From: Pseudeuparius sepicola
Lineage: Eukaryota > Arthropoda > Insecta > Coleoptera > Anthribidae
Direction: 5' to 3'
Assembly: GCA_963920635.1 (NCBI GenBank)
Contig: OY987298.1
Coordinates: 126,861,735-126,925,734 of the forward strand
DNA length: 64,000 nt
The notes beneath the pieces are model-generated. The model was not told where the DNA came from and did not search any database. It saw nothing but the letters and a program-made list of their open reading frames with translations. A program made the position numbers and the translations under genes. This document shows, one piece after another, positions 11,932-23,524 of this stretch. The first letter of the stretch is position 1. Each line of letters begins with the position of its first letter.

Positions 11932-12206
11932 TAATTTTTCTTATCTACCAAAATGTAGGTTGTTTACTCGTGTTGCTTTTTTTTTAAACTAACCCTTTAT
12001 CATAGCATCTCGGTTTGGGACCAAACGAAAGTTAGGTACTTTCAGAAATCATTATTTGTGATTTACACCTATTCGTCCGTTTGTTCCAACCACAGTTCTG
12101 AACCGGTTCTCAGTGATCTAATTGGCTGAAAACAGTTCTAGAGCTACTTTTCTGCATTCTGATTCGCTAGAACTGGTTCAGAACTGTTGTTGGAAAAAAG
12201 CTTATA

Positions 12207-13439
12207 CAGTGTGTCTGGTTTTTCGTGTTAACACCTCTGAAAGTCTAAGTAGGCTGGGGCAATTTTTTTATAAATATGTCCTGAAAGGTCATCATTTCCG
12301 AGGTATTGGTTTGGCATTGCCGCGAAATCCTGGCCTACTGCGATTTTTTAAAGGGGTGCGTTTTTCGAAAAACCCTATTAGGCATTTTTTTATTTAAAAT
12401 CTGACACCACAGCGTTAATCAGGACACCTTAAAACCCTCACATACCACATTTGAAGAAAAAATATACAGGGAGTTCCATTCTGTAGGGTGTCAAAGTTGA
12501 GCAAAATAGGAATATTAAAGGCATCTGCAAAGTCAAGAGTGCCATGGACCCTCAAAACAGTTGAATGGTCAATAGGACCACTCAAGGTGTTGGAGTGCAA
12601 AGATCCAATACAAGATATACAGAGTGTTCTTATCTGTGCCATCTCAAATTACTGAATTTTTGGAACTTTATACTCTTCAAAAATCGAGTATATCAAAACC
12701 GCTACACACACTATAAACGAACTAAATCTAAAAAATACAGAAGTCTGCCAGTCAGTAAGTCCATATCAGTTAAGGTGGCTGGTGTGCCACAAAAGGAAAC
12801 GCACAGAAAATGTATCATCTTAGACAGTGACTTTGTTGAGTAAGGTCCAATAATTTAAATTGTTTTTATTTGTTAGTTGGCATTTTGTAAAGAAATACAT
12901 TACTTTTGTGCTTATCTATATTTTTTCAATGATTCCAGAGCACTCATGACCAGTATAAAGTTTCATAAAAATTCAGCATTTTGAGATGGCCCAGAGAAAA
13001 ATACCCTGTATATTTTTGCATTGAATCTTTGCACACCAACACCTTGAGTGGTCCTGTTCACCATTCAAGTGTTTTGAGGGGATTCCATGGCACACTTGAC
13101 TCACCAGATGCCTTTAAAATTCCTATTTTGTTTAACTTTGACACCCTGCAGAATGGAACTCCCTGTATATTTTTTCTTCAAATTTGGTATGTGGGGGTTT
13201 AAGGGTGTCCTGATTAACGCTGTGGTGTCATATTTTAAATAAAAAAATGCCTAATAGGGTTTTTCGAAAAACGCACCCCTTTAAAAAATCGCAGTAGGCT
13301 AGGATTTCGCGGCAATGCCAAACCAATACCTCACAAATGATGACCTTTCAGGTCCATATTTATAAAAAAATTGCCCCGTTCAATTCCCCCAGCCTAATCA
13401 GATTTTCAGGGGTGTTAACACGAAAAACCAGACACACTG
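12207..13439. mobile_element. Fold-back element, CAGTGTGTCTGG ends, TATA target
   Basis: Inverted arms of about 420 bp (about 12207-12625 and 13015-13439) surround a central loop of about 390 bp. The ends are TATA|CAGTGTGTCTGG and CCAGACACACTG|TATA. The arms share 'ggtttttcgtgttaacacc', 'aaaggggtgcgtttttcg' and 'gcggcaatgcc'-type blocks. No transposase is present. The small frames inside (for example 12981-13202 and 12415-12642) are the two arms read in inverse orientation and translate to similar peptides. It is non-autonomous and its class is unknown. Confidence 0.8.
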
Positions 13440-15424
13440 TATATAATTTCGCAAAAAGGAAGAAATTATAAAATTTTCTCTGCGGCTGCCCTCCTAGAAT
13501 TTCTAACCATTTCCACGCGTAAGTCAGAAATTCCATACTCAATTTAAAATATACAATGTAGTTCAGATTAGTCCAATTTAATTTAGAATATACCACATAG
13601 TATAATACTTCAAGAAACCTCATGTCATATTATTAAGAAATTGTTACTCGTATGTTAATAAAGATTATGCTTTTTTAGGGTCGTTTCAGTTAAGACCATA
13701 TACGATAGAAATTTTTAATATAGATTTATTATTGGAACATTACAATAATACTACAAATGAACATCTTGAAAACTACATGCATATACATTTTATTTCCATA
13801 TCTTAATATTTAATCATGCAATTTGAGCAAAATCCGCCAAGCCATCTAATAATATCCAGTAATCAAATAAGTTTATACAAATATTGAAAATATTGCCACA
13901 GCGCACTTTGTTATCGACAAAATTTGCGTGTTGACATGTATGTGTCGATTCGTGGTATTGTTTTATTTCCAAACTCAGTTAGCAGATCCCTTCGGGCGAA
14001 AATTCGAACCAGGCCTAAGACCCCTAAATCTCTATGGGAAACGAATTATAAAACGCTTGGGAGAAAAGGTGGGGAGAGGAAATGCAAAGGAAGCACCGGG
14101 AGAAAGTTGAGGCGAAATAAGGAAATCAATAATAAACGTAGCTGCCCCCCGCTCCTGATCTGAATACTCATTTTGGACTCCGGAGAGAGAATTTTCCAAA
14201 CTGCTAACTATCACCCATTGATATGGAAGAAATCGATGTCGAATTTTTGGGGTTTGTGGAATTGGCCTGTTGTATCGATAATAAAAGAATTATATTATTT
14301 GTACCAAGGCACTGAAGATTAATTTTTTGTGGCGAATGTGAAATTTAGTCGCAGAGGCCTGCAATGCCAAAGAAAATAATAATAGTAATAATAATTCTCA
14401 CCCTCACAATACTGCAAACTAGAAGTATCCCAGAAGAAATTGAATGCTTGTGCGGGAATGTGTCCCGGATAAGAATGAACAGCATGGGGATCTTGCAAAC
14501 GGTGAGAGATAGAACAACGGGTAAATCTTTCTTCTTTCATCTTTTTTCGTTTTATGAAGACATGTTTGTACATGTAGTCGATCGAAGGCCGAAAAATATG
14601 CAGCCTAAATAGTTATCAATGCTCCAAACATCGCCACCGCGGGGGTTGGTACACCACATGAGATATAACTTTACTTTTACAACTAATATCACTGATAACA
14701 AAAACATTCAAATATCGTAAAGTGTTATTTTGGACAAGTATCCCAGCAAATTATACACAATAGGCACAACTTTTTCAAAAAACAAAAAATTCAAAAAATC
14801 GCGTGATAGCGGCCATAATACTTTCAATATCCATCTCATAATCAGTTATTTTATTGAAGTTTAAAAACCCTAGCCTACTAAGAATCGGTGTTCATTATGG
14901 CATTCATATAATAAACTCGTTTCAGCATTAAATACTAAAAACCCACTTTGCACAACCCATTAGCAAAGAAAAATAGTAATTCCTGAACCTGTTGAAGCGA
15001 AATAACCCTCTAATTTATTTAAAGCGTTTATACCCACCGCTTAGCTGTAAAATAGCTTGGAATTGCCTTCTTTTAATTTACAAAATGCGCTCTAATCCAC
15101 AACAGGACGAATATCAGGACGCTCAGCACGTATACACTAACATGGAATATATGTTTTAATTAAAAGTAATTTACGATTACTTCGCGTGATATTAAAAGTT
15201 TCCAAGTGGCCGCTCTTTAGCCGCTACTCTGGCCGAGGGATTACCATGCAATAAAAGCGGACCTGTGCATCCCAATGATACTTTATAGTGGGGAGAATCT
15301 GTTGAGTTTCGAACTTTTTTAATCATTCACTCCCAGTCAATTGTTACCTTCTTTCGTCTGCCAAGCGTGCATAAATGTTGCCGAAAACATATTTTTGTTT
15401 TATCTAAAAGTAATAAATTTAAAC
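13440..15424. other. No gene recognised; low-complexity hydrophobic frame at 14364
   Basis: Mostly AT-rich. At 14360-14400 an AATAATAGTAATAAT run encodes an Ile/Val-rich peptide that mimics a signal sequence and is followed by a possible donor (14500, GGTGAG). I regard this as repeat-driven. At 15190-15290 there is a GC-richer block of unknown meaning. Confidence 0.4.
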
Positions 15425-17131
15425 CTAATAATGAATTTTGTTTTTCCATGACTACTGCCTCTGAGATAAATGAAATCATTCTGTGTCGTCAACTATGTTG
15501 AAATACTGTAGTCCCTTTCTTGACGATGTTGTTACCAATATCATCAACTCTTGTTTTGAAATCAATTATTTTCCGTTATCTTGGAAACTAGCCGTTGTTA
15601 ATCCATTGCCGAAGATTTCCAACCCTAGATCATTGTCTGACTTGAGGCCAATCAGTATTCTCTCGGTGCTCTCTAAAATAATGGAGCGGGTCATGTATAA
15701 ACAAATTTATGAATATGCCTCAGTACACGAGATTTTCCCTGAGAATCAATCTGGCTTTAGAACGGGTTATAGCCCATCAGCTGTTCTGGCTGATATAGTG
15801 AATAGTGCTATCAGTATTGTAGATGAGGGTGATATTGCCATACTTGTGCTGCTGGACTATTCAAAGGCATTTGATACCATCAACCACGAGGTGATGCTCT
15901 GTCTACTTCAATTTTATGGTTTTAACTCTGATGCGTGCAATATGTTGCGAAATTATTTAAGTGATCGTCATCAATGTCAATGGATCGTTGTCTGGTTTTG
16001 CTCAGCTTCCTACCGGAGTACCTCAGGGTTCAATACTTGGGCCTTTGCTATTTATTATGTACACAGCAGAAATTGTTAGGTCAATGGTTAATAGCATTAC
16101 CCATACCTACGCGGACGATACACAATTATTGTATCATTGCAAAACGTCTGAGCTAAAGGACACGGAGATACTTATCAACACTGATCTAAATAATCTGTAT
16201 AGTTCGTCACTAACCCACAATCTCAAACTTAATGCAAATAAATCATGCTTTATGGTAATAGGGAGTAAACAAAAAGCTAAGATGGCGAGGAATATGTTTA
16301 TAAAGATTGATGGTGTCGCACTTCCGCTTGTATCAGAGGCAAAGAATCTTGGTATTATTGTCGATGACAAGTTTAAATTTAAATCTCACATGAACAAGCT
16401 AATTAAAAGATCATATCTCTCTTTGCGCCTTCTCTACTCCTGCCGTCAATTTTTGGACACAAACCTCAGAACGATTCTGTCAGAGTCAACTGTTCTGTCG
16501 CTTTTCAATTATGGTTGTTTTGTTTATGGTTCCTGTTTGGATTTGGCGGATAGAACCCGAATCCAACGTGTTCAAAATAATTGTTGCCGATATATTTTTG
16601 GTCTCCGTAAATACGACCATGTGTCTGGCAAAATCAAAGAACTGTCCTGGTTAACTATGGAAAATAGAAGGAAGCTTTTAATGGCAACTTTCACTTATCT
16701 AGCAATTCGTACATCAATTCCATTATATATTAAAAAACTCATGTTAGAAAGAGGTAAACTTCGTTCGCGTGTTCTTCGTAACTGTCGCATTCTCCACATA
16801 CCAGCTTTTAAAACTAACCTATTTCGAAAGAGTTTTCAGTACACTGCTGCTACGTTGTATAACTCTCTTCCCAGCGATTGGAAACTGAAGCCAGTTCTAA
16901 CATTCAAAAAGCTACTCAGATTACTACTGTTGGAAAGTCAGTGAGCCTTGTTGTTGTGATCGTTAATTTGTTAATGTTAGTTAGTTGTATGTTTTTGTAT
17001 ATTTAAGGTAGGTAGTATATTATATTTAATTATTTAATTATTATGTTGTAATGGTGTGTATACCAAATAATTGTCTTGTTATTTAGACTTAATATTTAGA
17101 CAAAATAAAGACGATTTATTATTATTATTAT
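15425..17131 (+). mobile_element. 5'-truncated CR1/Jockey-type LINE with TTA-repeat tail
   Basis: A plus-strand LINE remnant begins just before the reverse transcriptase core (about 15425) and ends in (TTA)n at 17115-17131, preceded by 'aaataaagacga'. It lacks ORF1 and the endonuclease. A MITE (17134-17331) lies directly against the tail. Confidence 0.8.
15483..16944 (+). pseudogene. LINE reverse transcriptase, one frameshift
   Basis: Two overlapping frames give almost the whole RT and its C-terminal region. The first (15483-16079) has LRPISILSVLSKIMERV, the QSGFRTGYS block and the catalytic motif LDYSKAFDTINH. The second (about 15961-16944, 327 codons) has PTGVPQGSILGPLLFIMY, the HTYADDTQLL catalytic block and a long thumb/C-terminal domain ending in LYNSLPSDWK. 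A one-base shift near 15970-15980, beside the short direct repeat 'tcaatgtcaatg', separates them. A short piece at 15450-15482 (TTASEINEII) continues the RT upstream in another frame. The second frame is long and fairly well preserved, suggesting a moderately recent copy. Confidence 0.85.
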
Positions 17132-17133
17132 AA

Positions 17134-17331
17134 TTCAATTCCAAATTGCGACAAGTTTTTGCAAATTGAAAAGCTTTTCGACATGTTGATGAAAGCAGGT
17201 ACCAATTAATTTTATTGGACAGCGATTGATTGCTAAGCAAATACCTATTTGCCAAAGTATGCATTTTTTTCTTTACAATTCGCGTGACAAGCTTTTCAAT
17301 GTGCAAAAACTTGTCGCAATTTGGAATTGAA
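17134..17331. mobile_element. MITE with long terminal inverted repeats
   Basis: The left end TTCAATTCCAAATTGCGACA and the right end are perfect complements over at least 26 bp, with imperfect pairing further in. Total length is about 198 bp. It abuts the (TTA)n tail of the upstream LINE. No clear target duplication was found. No coding capacity. Class unassigned. Confidence 0.75.
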
Positions 17332-17459
17332 CTGTCTTAACGAAAACCTAAACTTATTTTATTCGTTTTAGTACATGGCTTAAATAAAAGCTTGTTTTTA
17401 AAAACGTTTTTTTTTATTTTCAATTTTATTTTGTGCTCTTTAATACCTATTTGATTCCC

Positions 17460-17935
17460 ATGCCAGGAGGGTGGTAAAGAAATGTAGTCCGCCATCTTGG
17501 GGAAGCCGCCATATTGGATTTCGTATGAAGTCGTTCACCTTTTGTTTTCCACCCGTCGAGCCCTTTCATTTGATACCCATATGTTGGGTATCAAATAGGT
17601 AATCCGCCAATTTGGAGCGGTGGCCATATTGAATTTAGTGTGATGTAACTAACTTTATTTTTTCTACTCTTCAAGCCCTTCCATTTGATACCCATATTAA
17701 GGGGGTTGACAAAAAATACATCATCCGCCATCTTGGAGCGGCGGCCATTATGAAAGTATTACAATATTGAGTATTGCATATTGTATTGTCCCCGGAACTA
17801 AAGGTGTATGCAAAATTTCAGCTCAATCGGATGTCAGGAAGTGGTTCTAATTCAGCTTGCAACATTCGACCCACACATATACATACTAACAGGTGAAGTC
17901 AAATAAAAGCTTATAATATTAGTGGTCAGGTTTTT
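17460..17935. repeat. Degenerate tandem repeat of about 115-bp units with LINE-like tail
   Basis: The blocks 'ccgccatcttgg', 'cggccatattg' and 'ccctttcatttgataccca' recur at about 17490-17580, 17605-17695 and 17725-17760. They are followed by 'caaaatttcagctcaatcgg' and 'catacataactaacaggtgaag'-like sequence near 17815-17905. I recognise this as a repeat common in insect genomes, perhaps the 3' end of an RTE-type LINE. No protein is encoded. Confidence 0.5.
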
Positions 17936-18686
17936 AGACAAGGAAGAACGTTAAAGAATAAGATGACAAGATGCAAGGGAGGTAGGTATATATTGCATTC
18001 ATCTATCTATCTGTAAATTATTAACCTAGCCGGCAGTCGGTGTATATTTGATTTTGATAGATCTATTTTGGATAACTTCAAGTAGGTACTGATTAATCAC
18101 TCATCAAAAACTTCTTGGAATGTTTTTGCAAGTGCACGAAATGTACTTTTTGTATTAGTGTCATAAATAAACTGCGGAAAATATAAGGTAAGATAGCTTC
18201 TAATGTGGACAGAATACACCATTATTTGTAGAATATCCAAAACCAGTGCAATTTAAAGCTTGGTGATTTGTGCACAGGCTGTATAATTTTTGTTATTTAA
18301 ATTTATAAGTTATGTTGTGACTTTCTAACCTGGGGGCAACATGGTACATCCTTCCCAAGTTTTCCGGAACGTTTTAATCTGATTTTTTTGTTAGGTATCT
18401 ACAGCAATAAGGTTTGTTCTATTTAAAATTTAAAAAAATATATTTGTAAAGTATACAGGTTTAGTTTGTATTAATGTCCAGCAGGCACTTTTTCCTAGAA
18501 ATTTAAATATTTTCATTAAATAAATATTTATTCAAATTTAATTACATATATCCATTAGAAAAGGCAACTTGGAGTTTAAATCCTTTATTTTTTCTTTAAA
18601 TCTTACTATTATGTCTTTAGCACTAGTCCACTTAATTTTTTTAACCAAATGTAGCTATTGATATATCAAAGTGTATTTAAAATGTA

Positions 18687-19364
18687 CAGTGCTATTCATA
18701 AAGTTTGAACCAAACGGGAAAAATTATTATAATTAAATTATTGAAATTCTGATTTCGGGCTATTTTTGGGTACACTATTGCGCCTAAGGAGAGCCGTGAC
18801 GCCGCAGCCCATGCCTGCCAAATTTGACATTTTTTAACTTTAAAATTGGGAAAAATTAGATTTGACTTGGAAATATCGGATGGTTACTCTCTTAATAAAT
18901 CATATCAATACGAGTAAATTTCAATGCAAAATTAAGTAGAAAAATATATTTTTGTAAATAATAAAATAACAGCAAAGACACTTTAGTTTATTAAGCTAAG
19001 GTCATTCTTTCTGTCAGTGTTCTAATATTTTTACATAAAACCAAAGAAAATACTACTAATATAATATTCTTTGATAAAACACATTCATATTTTAAAATTC
19101 AGTGGAACAAAATGATACTGTGCAGTGTTGCATTGAATCTTAAGGTTTCAATTTCAATTCCAAAAATACCAAGAAAGAAAAAACGAATATCCTGATATGT
19201 ATATGCATATGGGCGCAATAATACAATACGAACACATTTTCTTAATAACTTTTCCGATATGTCCACGGCAAACCCGACTTTTGCCAATTTTTAATTTTAA
19301 ATGTCAACGCGATTTAAATGTAACGTCGCGGTCCTCTTTGGGGTAAACTTTATGAATAGCACGG
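18687..19364. mobile_element. Fold-back or Tc1/mariner-type MITE, TA target
   Basis: The left end TA|CAGTGCTATTCATAAAGTTT matches the inverted right end AAACTTTATGAATAGCACGG|TA. Further pairing occurs inside (for example 'tttgacatt' with 'aatgtcaa' and 'atatcgga' with 'tccgatat'). The TA flank fits Tc1/mariner-type insertion. No transposase frame is seen. Two small frames at 19099-19507 belong to the right arm. Confidence 0.65.
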
Positions 19365-22200
19365 TATGTATTAAAAGTAAAAATTTGTCCAAAGTTCCCC
19401 CATTCGACGGTACTTCTCATTTGTTCTATAGAAATTATCGTTTTAATTTGGAGGTCGCATCCACGGCAGAAATATTTTTTTTGTGCTCCTTAGCTGGGCT
19501 GATGTAGGTAAAGCATTCGATTTTGCTAATATCAGTTTATTGTCTTTGATATTTTTAGGCAATATTAATAGGGTCACCTTGAAACACACTTTCTCGTGCC
19601 TTCATTTAAAGTTCATAAAGTAGGACTTCGAATTTGGAAAGAATGCGCTAAAGTAAAGAACAGAGAAATTGTTCTGCCTAAAATTAGCGGAGAAGTGGCT
19701 ATTTCCAGCGTTTCCCTAAAACTCCGCTAAAACATTTAACTTCTTGTGAAAGAGTCAATGAGGTTATCTCCTGCCTTAATTAGTTTAGAGTGGGGGTCGC
19801 GAAATGCGCTCTTTAATAATTCACTGCTGGCTACCTCGCTCCAGGGACAACCCACGCTGTACCAATTTTAAGTACATTTGACAACTTTTCAACCTCCTCT
19901 CAAATGTTTTATGTGACCCCCCCCCCCGGTCTACAAAGGCTATACAGGGTCAATTAGTTTCGGTTCTCAACATGGGATCTCGGAAACTCAACAGATATGA
20001 AGTCGGTCAAATAGAGGCAAAGTTGCGCCTGCGGATGCTTATCAGAATATAACTCTGAGGAAGTTAAAATGTTTGAATAGGATGCTGAGATATTTAAGAA
20101 AACCCCAATTTGTGAAATCTCGATTTTATTATTTCTGGCCCCATTGCGAAAATATTGAAGACCAAAGTATATTTTCCAATTGGAACTTCTTCTGGGATAC
20201 ATCACGGTATTTTCAGATCTTCTGGCCGGACCTTTCCTTTTTGAGATACTTTAGAGCAAATTTTTTAAATAATTTGTCAGAAATACCCCGAAATAATACA
20301 AAAAAATCAAATTTGCCTTGAAACCATGACACACACGAAAAAATTCCCAGAGGGCATTTTTGTTTAAAATTAAAATTTACATAACAAATTGAATACATTT
20401 TATTGCTATACAAGGTGGTTCTTTTTTTCTTCTAAAAACAATTATAACAATTACCCGCTTCTACGCCACTGATTGTTCAAGGTGTTTGATATTAACAGGT
20501 TTTATGTTAACCCATGCCGTTATAACGTGTACCAAATATGACCTAAATATCTCAACTAGTTTGGTAAATATTCAATAAAGTCCACATATTTCTTACAATT
20601 TTAACACCCTGTAACTTTTTTATAAGACCTTAAAATGGTATAGTTTATAGAATAAAGTGCGGTTATTTTTTGGTTTTCTATCACCCGTTGAAGTGTCGCA
20701 GAATAAAATTGAATCACCCCTATTATATATGCGGTATTCGTTGTATATGATTTAAAATAATTATTTATAATTATTATTTATTATATAAATTGCCAGGCCA
20801 GACCACCGAGGGTGGTCACTGGTCAGTGATCAAGTAGCTGTAATAAGCGGTATCTACTGATGCCAAGCTTGTGGCTGTCGCCAAATTTATACCCGCAGAT
20901 TCTGCTGAATCGGTGATTGATTTTCTATCTTATGTTTATCTTATCGATTAGTTCTTGTACTATATTTTTTGTTGACTCTCCCTGGTATAAAATGGTATCT
21001 TTATATGTTATTTGGTTTGGTAGAAATGAATTTAAATAATTCGGTCATCGGTTTACAGATGTCACTTAGTTGACAACAGATTGGGGAGCCTAACACCAAG
21101 CCATAGACAATTCGTTTGAGTACTTCTGGGAAACAGAATATCTTATAAGAGTGAGTTAACTCACTAAGGATACTCTCACTGCGTTGATATTAATTTTATC
21201 TGAACTGAATGCTTTGTTTAAATCTTCCAATTTTGATTAACATTTCACTCAGAAATTTAACTCACTCAGAAAATTCGACCCATTCACTCTGGTCGATTTT
21301 TTATTTTGTAGAAGAAGGATAAAAACTAGCAAGTACGCGGAGGTCCGTGATCTCGGCAATCCTTTTCGTTATTATTATTATTATTATTATATTGTAAAGT
21401 GACAACAGACATAGGTACATTTTTTCACGCGGTTACGTGACGACATGCGCCAGTCCGTTCAAAATTCTTTTCGTTCTACAAGTGATATCTACCGTTATAG
21501 CATCATAACTACAGTGGACTCAGACACGTCCTAAAAAAACACTTTAAAACTTAAATTAAACCATTCAAAATCTCACTGCTATTCTGCATGTCATGAGAGT
21601 TTTTACGTTTAAATATGACTATCGACTCCTCAGTCTGCTCGTTGTAATTCTCGTCGCATTCTACCATTGCATATAGCATCGCACGGGCGCGTTTATTTAG
21701 TACCGTATATAACTCTACGCTAGTAATGCCCAGCTTTTGGTGCTCGTATTGACGATAACAAAACGTTTACATTTCATCTGCCCTCTGTGCGATAATACCT
21801 TTTGCATGCGCTCGATTGTTTTCACTAGCCACGGATCGATTACTGCAAAACACCCGGTGTACCTACCACACTGGGGAAAAATTGTTTTCACAAAAATGTT
21901 TTCATTTTGAAATCGGCAATTATGAATCCCAACCCAATTTAGTGTTAGTAGATTAATTATCGTACGTTTTTCGATATCCAAGTTGGCCTAAACGGGTTGA
22001 CATATACCCCTACAAGATCTCACATAGCTGAACTCGCTTTCCACAGTCGTTTATTTTATTCACTGTTGGAAACAACCTAGAGGAATTATAAAGACGAGGC
22101 TCACGAGACTGGAATCGAGCCCAACCGCATCGCATTTCAAACATAACCTATAAAATTGTAAGGAATTGCTGATGGTAAGTTTATTATAGAAAGGTACGTA
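19365..22200. other. No gene recognised; repeat ends and a microsatellite
   Basis: TATA|CAGGG occurs near 19943-19952 and TATA|CAAGG near 20405, termini of the fold-back style seen elsewhere. A C homopolymer lies at 19918-19926. An (ATT)n run lies near 21370-21390. A GC-richer block at 19750-19860 is unexplained. Confidence 0.4.
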
Positions 22201-22207
22201 CTTTATG

Positions 22208-22337
22208 TACCTCTACTTTTTTCACAATTGTTTTAGTTTACGCCTCAAGTCCAATAAAAAATAAATAATCAAAGCTCGAAATCATGGCATTCCCGCATAT
22301 TCCTTTGTATGACCCTCTGCTTGGCAACTCTGGGGCA
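22208..22337 (+). repeat. 130-bp direct repeat, first copy
   Basis: Nearly identical to 22677-22806 (one or very few differences), from 'tacctctacttttttcac' to 'ggcaactctggggca'. The copies are 469 bp apart start to start and diverge completely outside the repeat, so it is not a simple tandem duplication of the whole block. See the second copy. Confidence 0.8.
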
Positions 22338-22676
22338 TTAGCGGTCAAAATCTGAACTTCAGTGCCTTAATAGACAGTGTAACATATCTGGTTTTCTTAC
22401 AGTACTCCTGAATAGTTCTTAGGATATCGTTTAAGTACACCACCTAACATACTTATTAAGAATATTATAAACTGTGAACGGGGAATCATTATTTGTAATC
22501 TATAATTTCCATATTATTATAATACCCTCCTACCACTATAGCCAACCAGTACTCCTCCCAGGAGGTAATAGCTCACTGCGCGAGGAATCTATGAGCGGCA
22601 GCCTGTGCGGATTAACAAGGGCGAATTTTTGAGCGTGCCATTATATAGAGTTTTAAGAGTTTTTTGTTTTATTTCT
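22338..22676. repeat. Spacer between direct repeats, with a dispersed repeat also near 41195-41410
   Basis: The blocks 'gaacggggaatcat', 'ccaaccagtactcctcc' and 'gaggtaatagc' recur in order near 41198-41255 ('gaacggggaatcat', 'ccaaccggtactcctc', 'gaggtaatggc'). 'aacaagggcgaatttttga' recurs near 41412. This is therefore a dispersed repeat rather than unique sequence. Confidence 0.55.
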
Positions 22677-22806
22677 TACCTCTACTTTTTTCACAATTGT
22701 TTTAGTTTACGCCTCAAGTCCAATAAAAAATAAATAATCAAAGCTCGAAATCATGGTATTCCCGCATATTCCTTTGTATGACCCTCTGCTTGGCAACTCT
22801 GGGGCA
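22677..22806 (+). repeat. 130-bp direct repeat, second copy
   Basis: This is the second copy of the repeat at 22208-22337. The pair could be short terminal repeats of a miniature retroelement. However, the ends are not TG/CA, no primer-binding site is apparent and no target duplication was found, so that reading is weak. Confidence 0.8.
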
Positions 22807-23524
22807 CGGAACTGGGGGAATTTGGGGAAGTCCGACGATGTTCCCAGAGCACGCGCGATCGCAGTGTAAAAATAGCCGCGATTATACACGGGCTTCTAAC
22901 TGGTTAGAAAGAAACAGCCATGCTGGATAAGGATAAAAATTTCACCTATCCAGGGCCGTAGCTAAGGTCCTACTTCATTGAGAAAAAAAAAACGAGGAGA
23001 AAAGACACCATGATGTGGTGGTTTATTATACCCTCCGATCAAATATGACTGATCGGAGATTATACCTCATTCAAACTAAATTTGTCATTCCAACAATCAC
23101 AGTCCACACCCGTTGCTTTGGTTACCACCTTTATTGTTTAGCCTTCACAAATCACAAATAAACTTGTCAGATACTGTCACTGACCAAGAATATTCTCTCA
23201 GCTTCAAAAATCGCTCTAAAATTGCGTTACCTCCGTATCACAAAGAAGTGTTCAGACTGCAGTTTAGTGTTGTTATTGATAATAATTGAATTTTTGTCAC
23301 TTCAAAATACATAATAAAATATAATTTTGTTATCACTTTTGCTTTTCTATGAAAGATGCGCATTACACAAATGATTGTGAATGTGGGTCCGCATAATTAT
23401 TACCAAAAAAATTACCACCAGTTGACTGATGTAACATTTTATGTTCATTTTAGGCCACTTTTTGTGTTTGTCTTTCCTGTAAACTGTTGGACAAATTTTC
23501 TCTTTTAGATCAATTTTTAACCAC
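22807..23524. other. No gene recognised
   Basis: No supported feature. Confidence 0.5.

Noticed and set aside
11144..13202. Several small frames sharing the peptide words NTLSG, HGTLDS and ILLNFDTLQNGTPCIFF
   Set aside because: They are the same repeat arm read at different copies; no start context or selection evidence for a protein.
14364..14612. Signal-peptide-like frame MPKKIIIVIIILTLTIL followed by a possible donor
   Set aside because: The hydrophobic core is encoded by an AATAAT/GTAATAAT repeat and the region is otherwise unremarkable; weaker than the candidate at 43917.
22208..22806. A miniature LTR retrotransposon with 130-bp LTRs
   Set aside because: No TG/CA ends, no recognisable primer-binding or polypurine site and no target duplication.
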